A DNA stretch of 64,000 nt, taken from positions 115,182,085-115,246,084 of the forward strand of contig OY720640.1 in assembly GCA_963169105.1 (NCBI GenBank), given 5' to 3'. The notes beneath the pieces are model-generated. The model worked only from the letters and a program-made list of their open reading frames with translations, was not told where the DNA came from and did not search any database. Source of the stretch: Ceriagrion tenellum (taxonomy: Eukaryota; Arthropoda; Insecta; Odonata; Coenagrionidae). Both the position numbers and the translations under genes were made by a program. Positions 11,881 to 23,839 of the stretch are shown piece by piece; positions within the stretch are counted from its first letter, which is position 1, and every line of letters begins with the position of its first letter.

Positions 11881-14140
11881 AAAAACTACCTTTAACTGAT
11901 AGAGTACCTTTAAAAAATCCTCAATATTTAGATTTCTATCTCTCTTAACTAACTGCAATCGATTACTGTTCTTATGCAGGGTTCATAATTATACTTACCA
12001 TGCTGGCAAACAGATAGATGACTCCTTAGATAATCATTGCGGTAGTAGGTTATTATTTTATATTGATTGTGTTAAATGAAGTCTTTGGGTAAAACTCAAC
12101 TATAGTTTATTATTTTTATCATTTGATATCTGTTATACATGTCTGCAAAATTGCAGTTTATTTAACTTAATAGTGATAAATTATTTTCAAAATGGTCAAA
12201 TTTTACGTTTCAACTTCCTTATCCTGAGATAATTTTTATACATGCACATGCATTGAACATATAATTATCCAAGGTCCTTCAAATACAGGACAATTCACTC
12301 TACTCGTTGAATTCGGAACGAAATCGGACGGGAATTTAGGAAATACGGTATTTTTTAAACTTGAAGACCCTGACTGTGTAATTTGATGCCATGCTAGACA
12401 GTACCGCACACTTGTTGCCTTTAAATAATGAGACAAGTCTTGTGAAACACCTCTGAATAAAATAGAGGCACATTAAGTGTGCTTATAGGGTTAAAATTCT
12501 TTAATATTTACCTTGTATGTTAAATTATTTGAAAACATTTGAGTTACTTTCTGAAAATAATCCGATCCTTATTCACTATGCCTATGTCATACAGACTGTC
12601 CAGGCATATTGACGATTGGTGATATTCACAGTAACCGCTTTATTAGGTTTGATCATCGTTGGAAAACAGTCAAAACATAAGATTAGCAATTCAAATGGAC
12701 AAAAAGGTAGTGTGTAGAAGAGAAACCATTTAAGCACCAATAGGTAGGATGAACTTTATAACAGAGTTTTAATTGGATGATATTCCAATAAGTAGATCTT
12801 GAATTGTTAAAGTAGCGATGAATATAGTTACGCTTTGAGAAAGGAAAAAAACCTTTTCATTGCTTTGATTTCCCTGATGCCATTTCTTTTATGATCATCC
12901 TCTTCAATTTAAGTCTCGAATTTTAAAGTTCTTAGACACATTTTGGGAGCCAAAAAGTCAATTACACAGGCGCTGAGAAATCTACATAATTCCATTAAAT
13001 TGAAATCATCTTCCAACGTAAAATATAATCCATTCATTTCTGTGAATACTCAAAAAATTAAATACGGATTTTTAGAAAAATGTTAAAAAAGATAAAACTG
13101 TTTTAGAGGAACACATAGGTGAGTAAATATCCCCACATTCTGGGTTACATGATATTTTTTCAACGATTAACGCTATAAATCCGGTTTTTAGAAAACATAA
13201 AACATATCGGAACTATCTCAACAGCTTTGCCTTATTTTGGTGTTTGAAATATTTTCAAAAGGTAAAATTTCGGAATTCGTAGTAAATGTATAATATGTTA
13301 TTTCTATACGCTTTAGATGCCATTGGAATAATATTGTGTTCTTACTTAGGTGTAATATATAACAAGCTGTAATTTTATTGTTAATTGGCTAAAAATTTTA
13401 AGTAGAATCAAAATAACGCATTGCTTATATTACAGTTTGTAATAGCACGCGAGCCTTTGCTAATGACATGCTTGATGTAAATCACAGGTCTTTTTTAAAG
13501 GAGAATGTTTAGCGTGTTTATTATGAGGTTAAAAGGCTGTAATGGCTGGGGAAATTTAACGTGCTAATGTAATGTAATAGTTCAAGACCAATGTTTTAGC
13601 CCTAGAAAAGGTCAACATTCAACATTGAACGAACGAACCAATAAAGCCTATTCAAAGCACATGACCCGCTCTCTTCACCAATTAGTTATTTGAGAGTACT
13701 TTAAGTCCGTTGTCATTTATGTTTACCCATTTAAGAGTACCTCCCCACTTCTAACATCTTTTTCCATAAACCACAGCCTCTACATCTCCTTCTGTCTTCT
13801 TAATTTCGAAGGGGAGTAAGAACACAGGGCACAGTTGTAATCTTCTGGATAATTATGTGTAGCCATGGAAGGTAATTGGTCATTTGTTGATGAACAACTT
13901 AGGTCACTTGCATGTAGCAACGGAGGCAGCGCAGAATATACCCACATCGCTGCTAAAAACAATTCAGTTGATGTCTTAGCACACGACAGTGATGCCCATT
14001 TCTTGCAGAGTTTGGTCAGTAATGGCAATAATGGCGTATTTTTATGAATAATTCAATTTCTTTGATAAAATTATTTCCGTTGATATTTTTCTAAAGAAAT
14101 CATTTATATTTTGCAACCTTTCCTCTAATGGTACCCATGT
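11881..14140. other. No recognisable feature
   Basis: More than 2 kb of AT-rich sequence. Open frames such as 12236-12436 (minus) and 13780-14028 (minus) resemble nothing known and overlap others on the opposite strand. Confidence 0.45.
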
Positions 14141-14288
14141 TTTGGCATATGAACTGCACAAAGTATCTATTCAAAATGCCTGGCTAAAAGCTTATTTTAA
14201 TGGGTCTAATAATTTTAATTTGGCATATGAACTGCACAAAGTATCTATTCAAAATGCCTGGCTAAAAGCTTATTTTAATGGGTCTAAT
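14141..14288 (+). repeat. Perfect tandem duplication, 78-base unit
   Basis: TTTGGCATATGAACTGCACA and the following bases occur at 14141 and again at 14219. The second copy is identical to the first over about 70 bases (through GGGTCTAAT). The unit is 78 bases with about 1.9 copies. The absence of differences implies a recent duplication. It creates a repeated open frame (14142-14387) that shows no known domain. Confidence 0.92.
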
Positions 14289-14689
14289 ATGTCACTATCC
14301 AAATTTTCTGATCTCTTCTTATATGCATCCATCCATGTGAGAGTAAAAATATTTAACATTGAATTTCCAGAGAAAGAGGCTAAATGATGAGAGAGCATTG
14401 AGTTGTAAATCTAAGGAGCACGGACTGCCATCAACAGAACCTTCCGAAAAATTTCGAGATTGGCAGCATGTCTCAAGGCTACAGCAAACTCAACACTTGT
14501 CGAAGTCAACACCTTTGTTATCGTTCCGGATGCTTAGTATTTTTACTGACAAGGTGCGCTTTTTTCCTCGGCGATGAGATGTAATTTTTTGGGAGCCGGA
14601 GGCGACTAATTTGAAGTGAAGTGAATCAAATGTGTGTTCAGAAGAGGCTTTAGTCAACACAATAACGAAGAGGTCTCTGCAAATTCATC
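14289..14689. other. No recognisable feature
   Basis: Mixed sequence with short open frames and no domain similarity. Confidence 0.4.
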
Positions 14690-15060
14690 TCCATCTTGCC
14701 AGTAAACTCATGTTCCCTTTACCTCCCGACCGCCGACGTACGTCACCACCATCGGAAATACCCATGATTCTCTCACCTTCCCCACCCTCTTTCGTCCTTC
14801 AGCCACTCCTTCAATGATAACACTCCGGCCCTTCACCCTCGCGCGCCTCCCATACACCCCCACGATCTCAATGGCGGCAAGGCGTCCCTTAACAACACAC
14901 ATTATTCGGTCAACCGCTGACCTGAGCGTCCCTCATCCTAAACCCTTTTCTTAGGAAAATTATCGCCTCCACTCGCTTTCCTTACCCAACCAAATTCACT
15001 TCCTCCTCACCTTGGCTCCTCGGCAAAATATTCTCGTCCTTCTCCATAGACCACATAATC
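14690..15060. other. Pyrimidine-rich, CpG-containing patch
   Basis: The plus strand is strongly C-rich (for example CCTCCCGACCGCCGACGTACG at about 14722 and CCCTCGCGCGCCTCCC at about 14836), unlike its surroundings. Open frames occur on both strands but none is recognisable. Similar C-rich patches occur at 18800-19080 and 35397-35960. Confidence 0.4.
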
Positions 15061-16571
15061 GCAATATCATTATGTGAAACCCACCATAATCCTGTGAGTC
15101 AGAATATTATCCATTACTCAAGTCCACATTTCTGTTTTTCTTAAAACAAATCCTATATCCGTTGGTAAAATGCTCTTCCTAATAAAAAATCATTATTATG
15201 TTACTAAAGTACAGAATATTACGGAATATATTTTAATAAACTTCTTTGACAATCATGTGAGTCAACAGCCGCACAATCTGTTTGTAATTACAGCATGTTG
15301 TCTCCAATTAAGGTTGTTTTTTTACTATTTGCTGACTAAAAGTGTGCAGAGTCCTATTCTATATATTTATTCAATTTCTGTAAGTTTTATCTTCTTACAA
15401 AGGGTTATTCGTGAAAATGGTTTTTTTACTACACACAAAAATACCCCGTATTTCTGTCATTTTCTTATTGACCCCAATACTTTTACAACAAAAGTTCATT
15501 TTGCGGTTTAATTAGTAAGAAAGGGTCAAATTTATTTTCCATATGAGGAAGTAAACGCGTTTCTCTTAATGTAGCCAGCATATAAATGAAATGACTAAAA
15601 AGTCATTTTAACATTGACCTGTCTTAAGAGCGCATTCTAATATTTCAATGTCATTAAGGAGAGATGGAGCTAAAATAAACGATTTTTTTTTTAATCTTAA
15701 AGCATCAGACCAGTTGTTCAAATAATATTCTAGCAGTTCAGTCATATATTCTATCCTATACAATGTAGTAAGCGTATAACTGACAAGATTTATGCCACGT
15801 TAGTAAGGAGTTCATCACAATACCGTGAAAAACTTCGATACAGTGTTTGAACATATACATATAAGCGTATTACGGGTGAGCTTTGTAGATATATGTAGCC
15901 CTTAATAAATGATGATTTTAAATCAAGGCATTTATAATCACAACAGGAATTAATTGATAATCAAGATGGGAAATTATGCTTCCGTACTTGCCGAAAAATG
16001 GAAACAAATAAAAATGGAAAAAAAGTTAAATCTATTTTCGAGATAATGACCGCTGCTTTCTGCGATTATCATCACATAATCTTATCTATCACCAAGATAA
16101 AGGAATGACCAGTACAAGACCGTATTTAGTTTTATTTTGAAAAAACATCTAACGCTAAATAAATAAACGCAAGTAGTGACCCTATTTTGTGATGTAAAAT
16201 AGTTCTCCTCCTTTAGAACATTGCACCAGCTCCCTTGACTGCAATTTGAGCAGCCAGATAACACCGTTTTAAATTTTCAATAACAAATTTTCCAATTCCG
16301 TCCGGATATTGTGTCTGAGTACTGCTTGTAATGTCATGTTGATAGTACACACACTCACTATATTTTAGTAAATACTACCTACGAGCATTCGGACCGAGGT
16401 GATTAGAAACTGTTGCATTAGTTGACTTAGTCTTTATTCTGTCCATATCTAATGAAACCTGTTAAATAATAAATGAGACTACTTATAAATAGGAGTGGTG
16501 ATAAATGACACTTCTTATTTGTCTTTTGTGATAAAACTCCCTTGTTTAGAAATACCTTTTCTGCACTCACG
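15061..16571. other. No recognisable feature
   Basis: AT-rich. The 113-codon open frame at 15170-15511 (plus) has no recognisable domain and its composition is that of the surrounding AT-rich DNA; it is treated as chance. Confidence 0.45.
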
Positions 16572-16614
16572 CCTCGCTTTCTTTCACTGACTCTGTCAGT
16601 GAAAGAAAGCGAGG
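16572..16614. repeat. Perfect 20-bp hairpin with 3-base loop
   Basis: CCTCGCTTTCTTTCACTGAC (16572-16591), TCT, then its exact reverse complement (16595-16614). The two arms would form a 20-bp perfect stem. The stem is shorter than a microRNA precursor. It may be the centre of a palindromic mobile element or a recently formed inverted duplication. Confidence 0.93.
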
Positions 16615-18360
16615 AGAAGATTGCAACAGAAAATATTTGCATCAAACAATATACATTTATATTATTTTGTTTCTCAAACACTGTGATAAGTAATCTTTCT
16701 TGTGTTTCTATAGGTTACAGATAATATACCCTTGAAAAAATCAAGTAAAAATGTTTTCTTATAACTATATGGATCTCTAATGAGAGTATAAATAAACTCG
16801 ATAATACTTTGAGACAAAAAGTTGACTTAGCTGTTGAAGGAAACGATGCCTATTTATTTATTATTTATATATTAGTATTATTAGCTGTGCCCGGTATGCG
16901 TTGCAATGCCTCTTTTTATTTCTAAGTAGGCAAACATATGAAGGCAGGCACATTGACATGTACAAAATAAATGAAATACAATGATTTTTTTGTACATTGT
17001 TAATTAAATTTGACACCGATCTTTGATCGGATTGTAATTTTACTTAATGTAAATTAGCGAAGAAATTGCACGTACTGAACAAATTCATTTTCGGACCATC
17101 ACTGAAAACCACGTTGACATTACTCCAATCGCCTACTTATACACCCCATAATTTACTTCCATGCTCTTCATTTTTTCAGTGCATTTTAGCATATTCTTAA
17201 TTCGCAAAATAAAATACTCTATCCTAAAATCCCCATTGATTTCCTATCCTGATGTTCCCTTTGGGTCCCTTATATGTTATAGTTTGGCCCACAGATCTTT
17301 TCTGGGTTGAGAATTGGTCCATATACGAATTTGCGACCTAGTACAATGAATTCCTCGAACATACACAGGAATTTGTAACGAAGTTGAGTTTCCATTCCAT
17401 GCCTAAGCTGCAGTTTCCAAGTAAATAAAATATTGTATTGTTGAAGTAGTGCAAAAATTTAAGATTTTTGAGCTAAAATATCCAATTTTAGGAAAAGCAA
17501 AGTGTGTAAAAAAATCGAATGAAAAAATTAACAAAATCAATCAAAGAGACCACTGCATCAAATCTCATTGTAGATACAAATAAATTACGTTGTTTTTAAC
17601 ACAAAATATCTCAATGATATGATTCTGATGCACGCGATATTCTGTCACACTGATACAATTCTAATGCACGTGATTGATAAACTCTGTAAACAATCTGTTT
17701 TGTTGCTTACTTGTCGTTTCTCGATTGTTTGAGAAGCTGGCGTGCCAACACTCATTTTTTGAAGTTACTCGTGCTCCACCTGTGGTAAAATGGATTCAAT
17801 AATTAAGATACCTTTGCGGGCGCGTGCACAACATTTCACCAAAGTTTTATAGTAATCCAATGAATGGTTTTGGAATGCATAAGAGACGAACAAACAAACA
17901 ATCATTTTTATATCTTATGTGTTCTCTCAGCTTGAAAAACAAAATAATATGAATCTATCAAAACCTAAACCTAAGATCTTTGTTTGTTTAAGAATTCACT
18001 TGTTGAGAATTCATCCTGTTGTTCATTTTTTTCTTTTATTTTATTCAATTTTCCCAACGACAGAAATGAAGCTAATATGATCACAAAAATAATTATCTAC
18101 CGAATATGTTTTCATAAATGATATTGTTAAAAAAATTGAAATTTAGATTAGAAATGTATGGTCACAGTTTTGTGTCAAACGATAGGCGGTTATTATATTA
18201 ACATACTCTAAGGGACAAATTAAATCCAGTTATCCCTTGCACCACATATTCTAGCCTCTCTCTCGATTTTTCATCATATATCTCCGGTAAACTCGATTGT
18301 TTCAGGCTTTACTTGGTGAAAATCCATTCTAAAGAATTCAAAAGAGACGAAAGAAGAATG
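16615..18360. other. No gene; possible dispersed-repeat end near 16885
   Basis: AT-rich sequence. ATTAGCTGTGCCCGGTATGC at about 16883-16902, following TATTTATTATTTATATATTAG, resembles a motif often seen in dispersed insect repeats, but no element boundaries are visible. Nothing coding is recognised. Confidence 0.35.
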
Positions 18361-18800
18361 GAAACTTAATTATTTTTTCTCCGCTTATATTTACAGAGTT
18401 TCTGGGTGGAATATCAAAGCGATTGGAGAAGTAAATAGTTCCTAGAGACCTCAAAAACGCAATCGTCTTTTAAATGTCTGGATCCAAGAGTAAATACAGT
18501 AAAGGGGTACATCAAATTTATTTGTAATTTGAAATCAATGTTCTGAAAAAGTATAACCCACATCAATGCAATATATTAGACTATTTGAAGGAGTACTAGT
18601 TCCACAGTTATGCCAGTAAGGAATGCATTTTTCTTCTTTGAGAAAAGAGCTGTCATATCAAAATTCTGGATGTCTCAAAGGAAATAAAGTTTTTTGTTAA
18701 AACTTACCTGCAGATATATGTATAAAGAATTCAAAAGACATATGATATTTTTTCTCAGTTTTTATTTTAAGTCGACCGGTTTCGTCACATAGACGACATC
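18361..18800 (-). mobile_element. Left arm of 440-base inverted repeat, Penelope-like terminal sequence
   Basis: This arm is the near-exact reverse complement of 19141-19580 (position x pairs with 37941 minus x, with no indels apparent). The outer end is GAAACTTAATTATTTTTTCT. The inner end contains GTCGACCGGTTTCGTC (18771-18786), which on the minus strand reads GACGAAACCGGTCGAC. The only differences noticed lie in the innermost bases around the hammerhead-like stem. On the minus strand the motif is GATGTCGTCTATGTGACGAAACC, preceded by CTTTCGAG rather than a good CUGAUGA box. Confidence 0.85.
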
Positions 18801-19140
18801 CTCGAAAGGATCACCCTCGTCACCCCCGCCGTGGACGCCGCACTCAACGTCCAACCGTCCCACCCCCTTCCAAAATTTTTGTATAAATTCTGCAACATAC
18901 TAGACTTGTGTACCTGATGATGAAGCCTTATTCCCCCCACAGTTGCCGCCACTGGCAACCCACTGGCGCCGCCGCCCACGCTACAACTTCCCACCCCTCC
19001 CAACGCGTCGCCCATGCTTGTTCCCGCGTCCTCTCTCATACCTTCTTCACCCCCCCTTTCCCTCCCCCTTTCTCATACCTCTTCCCCCCCTCCAAAATTT
19101 TGTATAAATTCTGCAGCATTCTAAACTTATGTACCCCGAT
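18801..19140 (+). mobile_element. GC-rich loop between the arms, with two copies of a pre-hammerhead segment
   Basis: The 340-base loop is C-rich and AT-poor, unlike the arms. It contains a diverged direct repeat. About 18868-18930 reads CTTCCAAAATTTTTGTATAA, then ATTCTGCAACATACTAGACT and GTGTACCTGATGATGAAGCC. About 19087-19147 reads CCTCCAAAATTTTGTATAAA, then TTCTGCAGCATTCTAAACTT and ATGTACCCCGATGATGTCGCC. Each copy ends in a CTGATGA or CCGATGA box of hammerhead type. Open frames on both strands here are low-complexity proline or glycine-rich translations without known domains. The arrangement fits terminal repeats of a Penelope-like element, but no coding domain is visible in the loop. Confidence 0.6.
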
Positions 19141-19580
19141 GATGTCGCCTATACGACGAAACCGGTCGACTTAAAATAAAAACTGAGAAAAAATATCATA
19201 TGTCTTTTGAATTCTTTATACATATATCTGCAGGTAAGTTTTAACAAAAAACTTTATTTCCTTTGAGACATCCAGAATTTTGATATGACAGCTCTTTTCT
19301 CAAAGAAGAAAAATGCATTCCTTACTGGCATAACTGTGGAACTAGTACTCCTTCAAATAGTCTAATATATTGCATTGATGTGGGTTATACTTTTTCAGAA
19401 CATTGATTTCAAATTACAAATAAATTTGATGTACCCCTTTACTGTATTTACTCTTGGATCCAGACATTTAAAAGACGATTGCGTTTTTGAGGTCTCTAGG
19501 AACTATTTACTTCTCCAATCGCTTTGATATTCCACCCAGAAACTCTGTAAATATAAGCGGAGAAAAAATAATTAAGTTTC
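19141..19580 (+). mobile_element. Right arm of 440-base inverted repeat, with hammerhead-like core
   Basis: Reverse complement of 18361-18800. Around its inner end the hammerhead-like order is visible: CGATGA (19137-19142), T, GTCG (19144-19147), loop CCTATA, CGAC (19154-19157), GAAA (19158-19161), then CCGGTCGAC. GTCG and CGAC pair as stem II and GAAAC..GGTC resembles a minimal stem III. There is an extra T before stem II, and C replaces U in the CUGANGA box. The known association of such motifs is with Penelope-like element terminal repeats. The high identity of the arms suggests recent formation or gene conversion. Confidence 0.7.
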
Positions 19581-20059
19581 TATTTTATAATAATAATGTC
19601 ATGAACAGATTTGCTGAATCAATATTTTACATTGAAAATGTGGTAAATAATCTCAGTTTTCGAAGAAAATGGAAATGACTTCTCGTTTTGTTGAATTTCT
19701 TAATTAGAGAGGGTTTGTTCAGAAAATATTAATTCGGGGTTACCTACTCAAAGGGCATAGATTTACTACCTTAATACAAATTGAACTACCCGTTTTCTTT
19801 GAATCTGAGTCTATGCGGAAGATATTTTTTTAACCAGAGGAAAAAACGTACTCTACCGGGTAAATCACTGGGATCACCTCTCAGGAGTGAGCACAGCACT
19901 GTTTGAGAATGAGTATTACAATCTCGCTATCCAAAAATGACATAAACTTGGGATAAATATTGTCATAAACCAACAATTTTACATAGTACTAGAGGAGGGA
20001 AGCAAAATAGTACACTCCGTGAGAATTAGTATGGGTATTTTCATATTAACCATAGATAA
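19581..20059. other. No recognisable feature
   Basis: AT-rich sequence between the inverted repeat and a LINE fragment. Confidence 0.4.
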
Positions 20060-20375
20060 GTGTCTATAAAAAGTGATGGAGAGTACGGAAGAGTATAAGA
20101 GCATAGAGGAAAGGACTGTGTAGAACACCATACATGAAAGATGAACAAGATGGATAACACAAACCCTAAGACACAATCGGTTGAGAAAGAACATATTAGA
20201 AGGCAAAATAGAGGAAAAGGACCTTAAAGGAAGACCCAGGAATAAATTCATGGACCAAATGAAGAGTAAAGTACATAGGAAAAGATACCAGGAGGTAAGG
20301 GAACTAGCATAAGATAGGGAAGGGTGGAGGGCTGCAGTCAACCAATTATATGATTAACCGACCAATGAATGAAGT
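20060..20375 (+). mobile_element. LINE-A fragment: ORF2 C-terminus and 3' end
   Basis: The plus strand translates to the C-terminal tail of a LINE ORF2 protein. From about 20127 the frame reads NTIHER, a stop, TRWITQTLRHNRLRKNILEG, KIEEKDLKGRPRNKFMDQMK, SKVHRKRYQEVRELA, a stop, DREGWRAAVNQLYD and a final stop near 20356. Internal stops show it is dead. Directly after the stop comes CGACCAATGAATGA, which recurs after the ORF in the copy at 45700-46135 and, altered, at 39560-39630. This is probably the short 3' UTR or tail of the element. Confidence 0.88.
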
Positions 20376-20689
20376 GCCCATCTACAATTGTAATTTATTT
20401 ACAACCAAGGTTTACATCATGAATACTGCATGTAGAATTTGCCAGTTAAGGTCAATTTTTCATTTATTAGGTGAAATCAAGTTCAGATATAACTGATAAA
20501 CGCAATTACTGTAGACTTATATGTAGGTCTAAAAGTATTAAGCTTTCATATTTATTGAAATCACTTGATTTCACAAAGTTAGGCCTTAGTTAATCACATT
20601 TTTAAGGTATTTTTCAATTCCCTGTTTCGTTTAGTTACCCGTTTGAACTTCTAAGTGAAAACATTGTTCCCTTTGATACATTGAGACGG

Positions 20690-21270
20690 TGTAGACCGCG
20701 GGTTCTCCTGTTTCAAGAATGCTTTCCGTCCCGCGACACTGCTCTTCCACCCCTTTATTCTCTCGTTCTCTCCCTCTGTGACGCCCGGCGTCCCCGCAGC
20801 GCCACGCCAACGGCAGGGGCCTAATCCTTTGATCGCTCGGCAAACTGCGTTCGGAAGTGGCCCCTCCCCCTACACCCTCCCACTCTTGTTAATCCCTCTC
20901 TCCTCCCTCCTCCCTCCCTCCCTCTTCACCCAACATCCCCCACTTTTTCGGTAAAAGGAGAAATAAATCGTGCGCGACCGGGGCTTTAAGAGAGAACGGG
21001 AAGAGAGATCTTAATGTGTCCAATTGAGGGCGGAAGTTAAGGAGGGGTGGAAATTGTCGGAATGTTCTTCCGAGGGAGGCATTTGGTGATGGGAATGGCG
21101 GCGAATCGAATGGGACCATAAGGGGCGGGGAAGGAGGGATGGAAGAGGAAAGGGACTTAGGAAGGGCGAAAGGGTTTCAGGGTCCGTACAGGCAATTGAA
21201 TGGGTCATGCGGGGGTGTTGTGTCGGCCGACTTGGCGCCTGACGAAAGCTGTTGTCTTCCTCTCCCTAAA
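20690..21270. other. GC-rich island with strand-asymmetric polypyrimidine/polypurine blocks
   Basis: CpG-rich sequence (GTGACGCCCGGCGTCCCCGC at about 20779) followed by a long CT-only stretch (about 20890-20935, CTCCCTCCTCCCTCCCTCCCTC-like) and then a G-rich half (GGGCGGGGAAGGAGGG at about 21122). Several overlapping open frames on both strands reflect composition. It could mark a host promoter or first exon; nothing coding is recognised. Confidence 0.4.
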
Positions 21271-23839
21271 GCACTTTTCTTACATCACTGCAATGTATCG
21301 ATATATCGAATCCAATTTAATTTTTTAAACGATGAATATGGATCCCTGGACTAGCCACGTTATTTCCTTTAAGGTGGATTTACACATTGATGTTGACTTC
21401 TATGGAAGTAGAATGTGTATCGATATCTCGAATTGTATCGCTACTTACTGGGCATCGATCTGCTTAAACATAACGTCCGGCTTTTCCCAAAAACATGGAT
21501 GACAGAATTAAGCAATGAATATGTTAATCACGAAACTCGAGTGAATTTATCAGTAATGGCCTTGTATTTCGCTGTTTGAGTCCCAAAGGCATTCGCGTGT
21601 TAATAAAATTTCTAAAAATCACGTAATTGTGTATTATTACATCGTTGGATCAAATATGTGAATTTAGAAAATTATTATCAAATAAGAGATAAGTTATAAA
21701 ACATACCATAGAAGTTCTTTAAGATTTTATTTAATTTTTAAGAGCAAATATTTTTTTACATGTGCAACAATGAGTACTCTTCCGACTAAGTAATTCGTTT
21801 TTTACATTTGAAATCTCATTTGCTGAAATGCGACGAATATTTCTCCGGATTCAATGCGATTGAAACGTACTGCTACTGCACGATAAACAGAACCTAGGCT
21901 ATTTTTTCCAAAAAAGAGAACCTCGGAAGATTACTACCACTATCGAGCCCTAATGCCACATAAGTCCGTACCAACAATGCGAAGTGTCAATAGTAAGCAA
22001 CTTGCAAGGTTACTGTCATGAAAGTGACTTCCATGTGTAATTCTCCATTTACGCAAGAGCACATAAGTGCTAAATTTTATAGAGGAAATATTACTAGCCC
22101 TGACGGAGAATCAAACCCGAACCCCTTGATATCAATGTAGTTTAACTTGCTAATGCGATATCGAGAGACCCGCGTTTGAGTCCAAGTCAAGACTATTTTA
22201 ATGTACACATCCGGGTGGCTCCATAAAGGTAATATCGTGGCCAGTCCTTAAATTTGTCAAAAGAAAGAACACCTCATTGCGGTAAATGCTTGGTTTCAAC
22301 CATTGAGGGTAGATGAAAAGGGCGCCTGGCAATTGTGGCGAATGCAAGGAGCTGTAATGTGGGCGTGGGTTGTCCGCCATCTTTGTTTACCCCGCTTCTC
22401 CATTAGCACTTATTAGCTGATGCACATATTATGAAATATTATGTTTCTAATTGATAACTTACTAGAAATCAGCATGCTCTTTCTTTTTCAATACACATTA
22501 TTTTTAAATTAAGTTTTAATTTATAACAATTAAGAATAATTCGCATTCCCAGTGATAACTATGGCCTAATTGAGTGGAATTCATAGCAAAATGCAGCCAC
22601 TATATGTTCCATTAGTTACTTGCCTTAAATTTCAGAGATATGATGGAAATTCTTGTTTGACATCCGTTAATTTGTCTATCCCTCCGTGGCATCCAATGGA
22701 AACATGGTTGTTATTTTGGTTGCCAGGCTACAGCTTGGTGACGTAACGCCCTCTCCATCTACCTCAATGGTTTCACCCTTGAGGACTGTGGCGACAGACA
22801 CATGCTTCAGACTGCTTTGTTGCAGTGTATCTGAGACAGTCACAAAGTTTCACACTCGACGATACGTTCCAGACTGTCTCAAATACATCGCGTCGCATGC
22901 GTCACATCGTCCTTTTAAGACCGTCAAATATCCGAAAGTCTCAGTTGCTAAAGCACTCGCGATGCTTAATCGAAGTATACGGGTTCGAGTTTCGCCCTTT
23001 CGGTGATTTTCCCTCTATTAAACACTGTGCTAATAATTTTATCAACGATTCGACCTCAATTTTCAGTCATCAGTCTCACGAGTAACTTAGTTCCTCTATA
23101 GTGTCCTATCTGATGTTTTCTGTTCCACCTTTCTGATGTCTCTTGTCTCTTTTATTTATGTCACTGCAATTGAGGAGGAACATCATGTTTTTTCCTGTAG
23201 AAGTCGATATTGTTGGAATTTTCTATGGAAATTGGTAAATGCAAATTTTTCTGCAACGTTTAATGTGCGCGTGTACAAAATCGTAATATTTCACCGCCTA
23301 CCCACAATGTAAACTGAAAAGTTGCACGCTTATTGAGCAGGGAAACTATAGTCTCCAATGATCTAATCTATTTATATAAGACTGTAATAAACGTTCACAT
23401 TTGCATGACGAATACGTTATATTGTCTTAATATTCCGACTCATCAATGAGTACTGCTTCATTAAATCATAACGAACCCTTTATTTTGCCATAGAAGCCGA
23501 CTGTAGCGTCATTTATATAGAATTACTACATTTATAATTCGAGCTTTGAAAAAATGTCCTAATAAATCAAAAAATTAAGAGTTGGAACGTACATATTTTG
23601 AGTCAAATTTACGACAATTTTCCTGTCTTTTTATACAGTATCCCGTGAAAATAATTTTTATAGGACATGGAATTTCTTTCCCCCACTCACCCCATTGTGG
23701 AATTCAACACCATGGACCTTCAATTCTCTCTGGAAAAATCATTCACACGGAGAAGTTTTTTTTTACCGTGAATTTCACACAAGTGCGTCACCGTTTGCGG
23801 GTTTGAATGTGATTTCAAGTTTAATGTGCGATAAAATCA
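21271..23839. other. No recognisable gene
   Basis: About 2.5 kb of mostly AT-rich sequence. The overlapping open frames at 22686-23006 and 22825-23085 (plus) lie in a slightly GC-richer patch without any recognisable domain. A weak tRNA-like stretch (GCGTTTGAGTCC near 22170) was not convincing. Confidence 0.4.

Noticed and set aside
13780..14047. Opposed open frames of 82 and 60 codons
   Set aside because: They overlap on opposite strands with no domain, codon bias or splice context.
18785..19174. Glycine- or proline-rich open frames inside the inverted-repeat loop
   Set aside because: Low-complexity translations of C-rich DNA on both strands with no conserved motif.
22080..22200. tRNA-like stretch with GCGTTTGAGTCC
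   Set aside because: The A-box region is poor and arms do not pair; also adjacent ATCAAACCCGAAC gives an opposite-strand box, so chance is likely.
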